Part shown: piece after piece, positions 61,506 through 64,000 of the stretch
Numbering within the stretch: the first letter of the stretch is position 1
Layout of the letters: the number at the start of each line of letters is the position of its first letter
Source of the DNA: DATESN01 sp035270785
GTDB taxonomy: Bacteria > Bacillota > Clostridia > Lachnospirales > Lachnospiraceae
Direction of reading: 5' to 3'
Length of the DNA: 64,000 nucleotides
Assembly (NCBI GenBank): GCA_035270785.1
Contig: DATESN010000123.1
Span: 62,001-126,000 of the forward strand
Program-made: the position numbers and the translations under genes
The notes under the pieces: model-generated
What the model saw: only the letters and a program-made list of their open reading frames with translations
Told to the model about the DNA's origin: nothing
The model's database searches: none

Positions 61506-62453
61506 ATGGAGCGTTTAGCCGTTGTAGTACCTTGCTATAATGAAGAAGAAATGTTACCCATCACCGTGCGTACATTAACAGATGTATTAGACAATCTAAT
61601 TGGTAAAAATAAAGTTAGCCAAGATAGTTTTATTTTATTTGTTGATGATGGAAGCAAGGACAAAACATGGGAGAAGATTGAAGAAGAACATAGCAAGAAT
61701 AATAAAGTTTATGGCTTGAAATTAACTGGAAATGCTGGTCATCAATATGCTCTTACAGCAGGGTTGTTGTCTGCAAAGGATTTATGTGAAGTTACCATAT
61801 CTATTGATGCAGATTTACAAGATGATGTTACTGTTATGGAAGAAATGATAGATAAGTTTCATGGGGGCAAAGATATTGTTTATGGCGTCCGCAATAAACG
61901 TAAGAATGATTCTTTTTTTAAAAGAACTACGGCTCAAGGATTTTACAAAATGTTATCTTTTATGGGTGTTAAGACTATTTATAATCATGCTGATTATCGA
62001 TTAATGTCTAAACGATCCATTGAATATTTTGGAGAGTTTGAAGAAAGTAATTTATACTTACGTGGCATTATGCCATATATGAATTTCCCATCTGATAGTG
62101 TGTATTATGAGAGAAAAGATCGCGTTGCTGGAGAATCCAAATATCCATTAAAAAAAATGTTAGCACTTGCTTTTAATGGAATCACTTCTTTTAGTATCAA
62201 GCCAATCAGTTTAATTACCTTTATGGGTAGTAGTATAGTTCTATTAACTTGTTTTGCTGCTATTTATGCATTGTTTTCTTATTTCACAGGTAATGTAGTG
62301 GCTGGGTGGACGTCTTTAATATTATCCATTTGGTTTATTGGAGGAGTTCAATTATTATCAATAGGATTAATTGGTCAATATATTGGAAAAATATACATGG
62401 AAGTAAAACATCGGCCGAGATATCATATTGATAAACTTTTAAAGCACAAGTAA
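61506..62453 (+). CDS. Family 2 glycosyltransferase with two C-terminal membrane helices
   Basis: 315 aa; GGGAGC before the ATG. GT2 fold of the DPM1/GtrB/CsbB type: VVVPCYNEEEMLPITV (nucleotide site), LFVDDGSKDKTWE, SIDADLQDDVTVM (metal DxD) and a Lys-rich acceptor loop. Two helices at the C-terminus (about residues 232-262 and 268-296) anchor it. Such enzymes transfer a sugar to undecaprenyl or dolichyl phosphate for wall or protein glycosylation. The next gene, a polytopic membrane protein, is a plausible partner. Confidence 0.88.
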   Translation: MERLAVVVPCYNEEEMLPITVRTLTDVLDNLIGKNKVSQDSFILFVDDGSKDKTWEKIEEEHSKNNKVYGLKLTGNAGHQYALTAGLLSAKDLCEVTISIDADLQDDVTVMEEMIDKFHGGKDIVYGVRNKRKNDSFFKRTTAQGFYKMLSFMGVKTIYNHADYRLMSKRSIEYFGEFEESNLYLRGIMPYMNFPSDSVYYERKDRVAGESKYPLKKMLALAFNGITSFSIKPISLITFMGSSIVLLTCFAAIYALFSYFTGNVVAGWTSLILSIWFIGGVQLLSIGLIGQYIGKIYMEVKHRPRYHIDKLLKHK

Positions 62454-62473
62454 CCAGAGGAAAAAACCAACTT

Positions 62474-63634
62474 ATGAAAAAAATGAAATTTAAAACGAAC
62501 ATGCTTGTTTATGAAGTTATTATCGTATGTCTTCTTTACATTGCGGGTTTAGCAGTTAGAGTCAAATTCATTAATGATATTTCCGGTGTGTTAACAGGAG
62601 ACCTATCCATTTTTGAAAATGTGACAATTAAAGCAAGCTTTTCAAATGAATGGAATACTTATTCACATGGAATCGTACAAGTTTATGCGACTGTTTTAAA
62701 AGGAACCTTTGCACTTCTTGGGAACAAACCAATCGCAGTTTTGTGTCTTCATTTTTTATTGCAAATGTTAAGTATGATTTTCATTTTTTTTGCTATGCGT
62801 AATTTAATAGGCAAGGTTAGTGCCATTTGTTCCATCATTGCAATTGCTTTTTTGCCAGTTGTATTTCAACAAATTCAAATTATTACCTATGAAAATATTT
62901 CATTTTTTATATTTAGTTTTATTTTGGTGTTACATAGTTTGTTTTTTATAAAGAACAAATTTATTACTTATAAAAAACCCGGTTGGCTTCTACTTCTATT
63001 TGTTCTGGGTTTTGTAACTGGGGTAGTGATAACATTAGATATAGTCGGAATAATATTAATGTTTTTGGGATTTATATTCATCCTTATGAAAGGTAATTCT
63101 CATAGTGAAATCCTTGTTCAGAATCGTTTCATTTTATTTTTTCTATATTTAATTGGAAATATAGGTGGAATTGTGTCCATGATCTTTTATGTTTCCGCAA
63201 AGAGAGAAATTTCTTTTAAGGAATGTGGATTAGATACATTACATCACAATTTTATAGACAATACATTTCTTTATTTAGATCGACCATTGATGACAACGAT
63301 AATATGCATTATTTTTTCATGTGTTATATTACAAGGAATGATTGGTTTTATAAAATATGTTTTGGTAAAATCAATTGATCAAGATGATACAAAAGAAAAT
63401 GCTGAAAACCAATTAATAATGGAAGATATAACAGAAGAAAAGACAGAAGAAGTAATAGAAGAAGTAATAGAAGAAGTAATAGAAGAAAAAATAATTAAGT
63501 ATATTCCAAATCCACTTCCCGTACCTAAAAAACACGTAAAAAAGGAATTTAATTATTCTTTTGAAATTCCAGAGGAAAAAATGAACTATGATATTAATGT
63601 ATTAAAGGATAATGATGATTTTGATTTAAAATAA
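62474..63634 (+). CDS. Polytopic membrane protein with (EEVI)n acidic repeat tail, unknown function
   Basis: 386 aa that I cannot place in a family. About eight hydrophobic segments fill residues 10-300; a GDLSIFEN loop after the first helix and LDRPL near 272 faintly recall GT-C glycosyltransferases, the usual partners of GT2 genes like the one upstream, but the protein is shorter. After the last helix comes an acidic tail with three 12-bp repeats coding EEVI (63446-63481) plus a degenerate fourth copy, then a Pro- and Lys-containing cytosolic end. AGAGGAAA lies about 10 nt before the ATG. It is cotranscribed with the GT2 gene and ends before a strong terminator. Confidence 0.75.
   Translation: MKKMKFKTNMLVYEVIIVCLLYIAGLAVRVKFINDISGVLTGDLSIFENVTIKASFSNEWNTYSHGIVQVYATVLKGTFALLGNKPIAVLCLHFLLQMLSMIFIFFAMRNLIGKVSAICSIIAIAFLPVVFQQIQIITYENISFFIFSFILVLHSLFFIKNKFITYKKPGWLLLLFVLGFVTGVVITLDIVGIILMFLGFIFILMKGNSHSEILVQNRFILFFLYLIGNIGGIVSMIFYVSAKREISFKECGLDTLHHNFIDNTFLYLDRPLMTTIICIIFSCVILQGMIGFIKYVLVKSIDQDDTKENAENQLIMEDITEEKTEEVIEEVIEEVIEEKIIKYIPNPLPVPKKHVKKEFNYSFEIPEEKMNYDINVLKDNDDFDLK
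63446..63493 (+). repeat. 12-bp tandem repeats in the membrane protein tail
   Basis: GAAGAAGTAATA three times (63446-63481) and a fourth diverged copy GAAGAAAAAATA (63482-63493), coding EEVI-EEVI-EEVI-EEKI. Confidence 0.9.
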
Positions 63635-63714
63635 ATACATAGTTCCTGGTATGTTAGATATAATAATAAGTATCATTAATAAAATGAACATAAACATATT
63701 AATTAAGATCATAA

Positions 63715-63765
63715 TTAATACAATAAAAAAGAACCCATAATATAGGTTCTTTTTTATTGTATTAA
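63715..63765. terminator. Strong bidirectional terminator
   Basis: A 20-21 bp perfect stem (63715-63735 with 63745-63765) with core AAAAAAGAACC / GGTTCTTTTTT and loop CATAATATA. Both strands end in T-runs within the arms. It closes the GT2 unit. Confidence 0.93.
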
Positions 63766-63863
63766 AATACAGAAGATAAAAATGAAAGAGATGTAACAGT
63801 GAAATAAAAACGCATATTTTACTGTTGATTTAAGTGCATATGCAATGTGCAGATGGGTATAAA

Positions 63864-64000
63864 ATGAAAATAAATCAAGAAAATCAAGAAAACCAAGAAA
63901 ACCAAGAAAATCAAGAAAATCAAGAGAATCAAGAGAATAAAGAGAATAAAGAGAATAAAGAGAATAAAGAAAATAAAGAAAATCAAGAGAATCAAGAGAA
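63864..64000 (+). CDS. Start of a reading frame made of QEN/KEN repeats (3' partial)
   Basis: An ATG at 63864 opens MKIN followed from 63876 by 9-bp units: seven QEN, five KEN, then QEN and QE at the window edge. The codons vary between CAA/AAA GAA/GAG AAT/AAC, so the units are not all identical. The frame is open to base 64000. GGG at 63855-63857 is a weak ribosome binding site. It may be the N-terminal repeat region of a larger protein or a short repetitive frame. No family can be named. Confidence 0.55.
   Translation, partial: MKINQENQENQENQENQENQENQENKENKENKENKENKENQENQE
63876..64000 (+). repeat. 9-bp tandem repeat array
   Basis: Fourteen units of the form (C/A)AA-GA(A/G)-AA(T/C) reach the window end. 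The purine-only strand makes slippage likely. Confidence 0.9.

Noticed and set aside
63876..64000. CRISPR or minisatellite array at the right edge
   Set aside because: 9-bp units without spacers, in frame with an ATG; a coding repeat is the simpler reading.

Overview
The window is about 64 kb of low-GC chromosomal DNA from an anaerobic, spore-forming member of the Clostridia, most likely of Lachnospiraceae type. The evidence is an Rnf ion-pumping ferredoxin:NAD oxidoreductase operon, a Rex redox repressor, cortex-lytic and SpoIID-type wall proteins, T-box leaders, a 6S-like RNA, consensus SigA promoters and strong AGGAGG ribosome binding sites. It reads as a stable chromosomal backbone. I see no insertion sequence, prophage, tRNA, rRNA or CRISPR array.

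Layout. 1-3.6 kb: the rnfDGEAB end of an Rnf operon (rnfD enters from the left, rnfC lies outside). 3.6-8.7 kb: a GH25-like protein that has lost its catalytic acid pair, a minimal SufC/SufBD-type (SmsCB-like) pair, MntP, a solo AP2-domain protein and a SleB-type hydrolase. 8.8-18.3 kb: central metabolism (thrC, Si-type citrate synthase, Xaa-Pro aminopeptidase, ATP-PEP carboxykinase), a 6S-like RNA and a SpoIID/LytB protein. 18.3-27.9 kb: YihY, T-box-controlled pheST, a second T-box with a UGG (Trp) specifier in front of trpB2, then an M18 aminopeptidase, queA and a PilZ protein. 27.9-31.4 kb, minus strand: aroF-tyrA-aroA with a promoter carrying a repeated palindrome. 31.7-39.5 kb: an EF-G paralogue with a broken G4 motif, an unrecognised membrane protein, leuS and three small minus-strand genes.

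39.7-49.2 kb: the most distinctive locus, a class B sortase with a long cytosolic N-terminal extension, two large BspA-type leucine-rich-repeat proteins with matching [ST]PxTGD sorting signals and a shared membrane-proximal domain, and a subtilisin-like protease without a secretion signal. This looks like a self-contained sortase-substrate surface module. 49.2-52.6 kb: a probable Re-citrate synthase, a GntR/FCD regulator and NADP-isocitrate dehydrogenase, preceded by a 40-bp near-perfect palindrome lying on the promoter. This is an autoregulated route from oxaloacetate to 2-oxoglutarate, although a Si-type citrate synthase is also present and no aconitase is in the window.

52.6-64 kb: an ABC-F ATPase (minus strand), rex and a coiled-coil partner, alr-mazF with no visible antitoxin gene between them, a CNNM/CorC membrane protein, YebC, O-acetylhomoserine sulfhydrylase, a GT2 glycosyltransferase with a membrane partner, and at the right edge the start of a reading frame made of 9-bp repeats (QEN/KEN).

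All identifications rest on reading motifs by eye. No database search or folding program was run. Several starts were moved downstream from the longest possible open frame to the codon with a properly spaced ribosome binding site, as noted in the entries.
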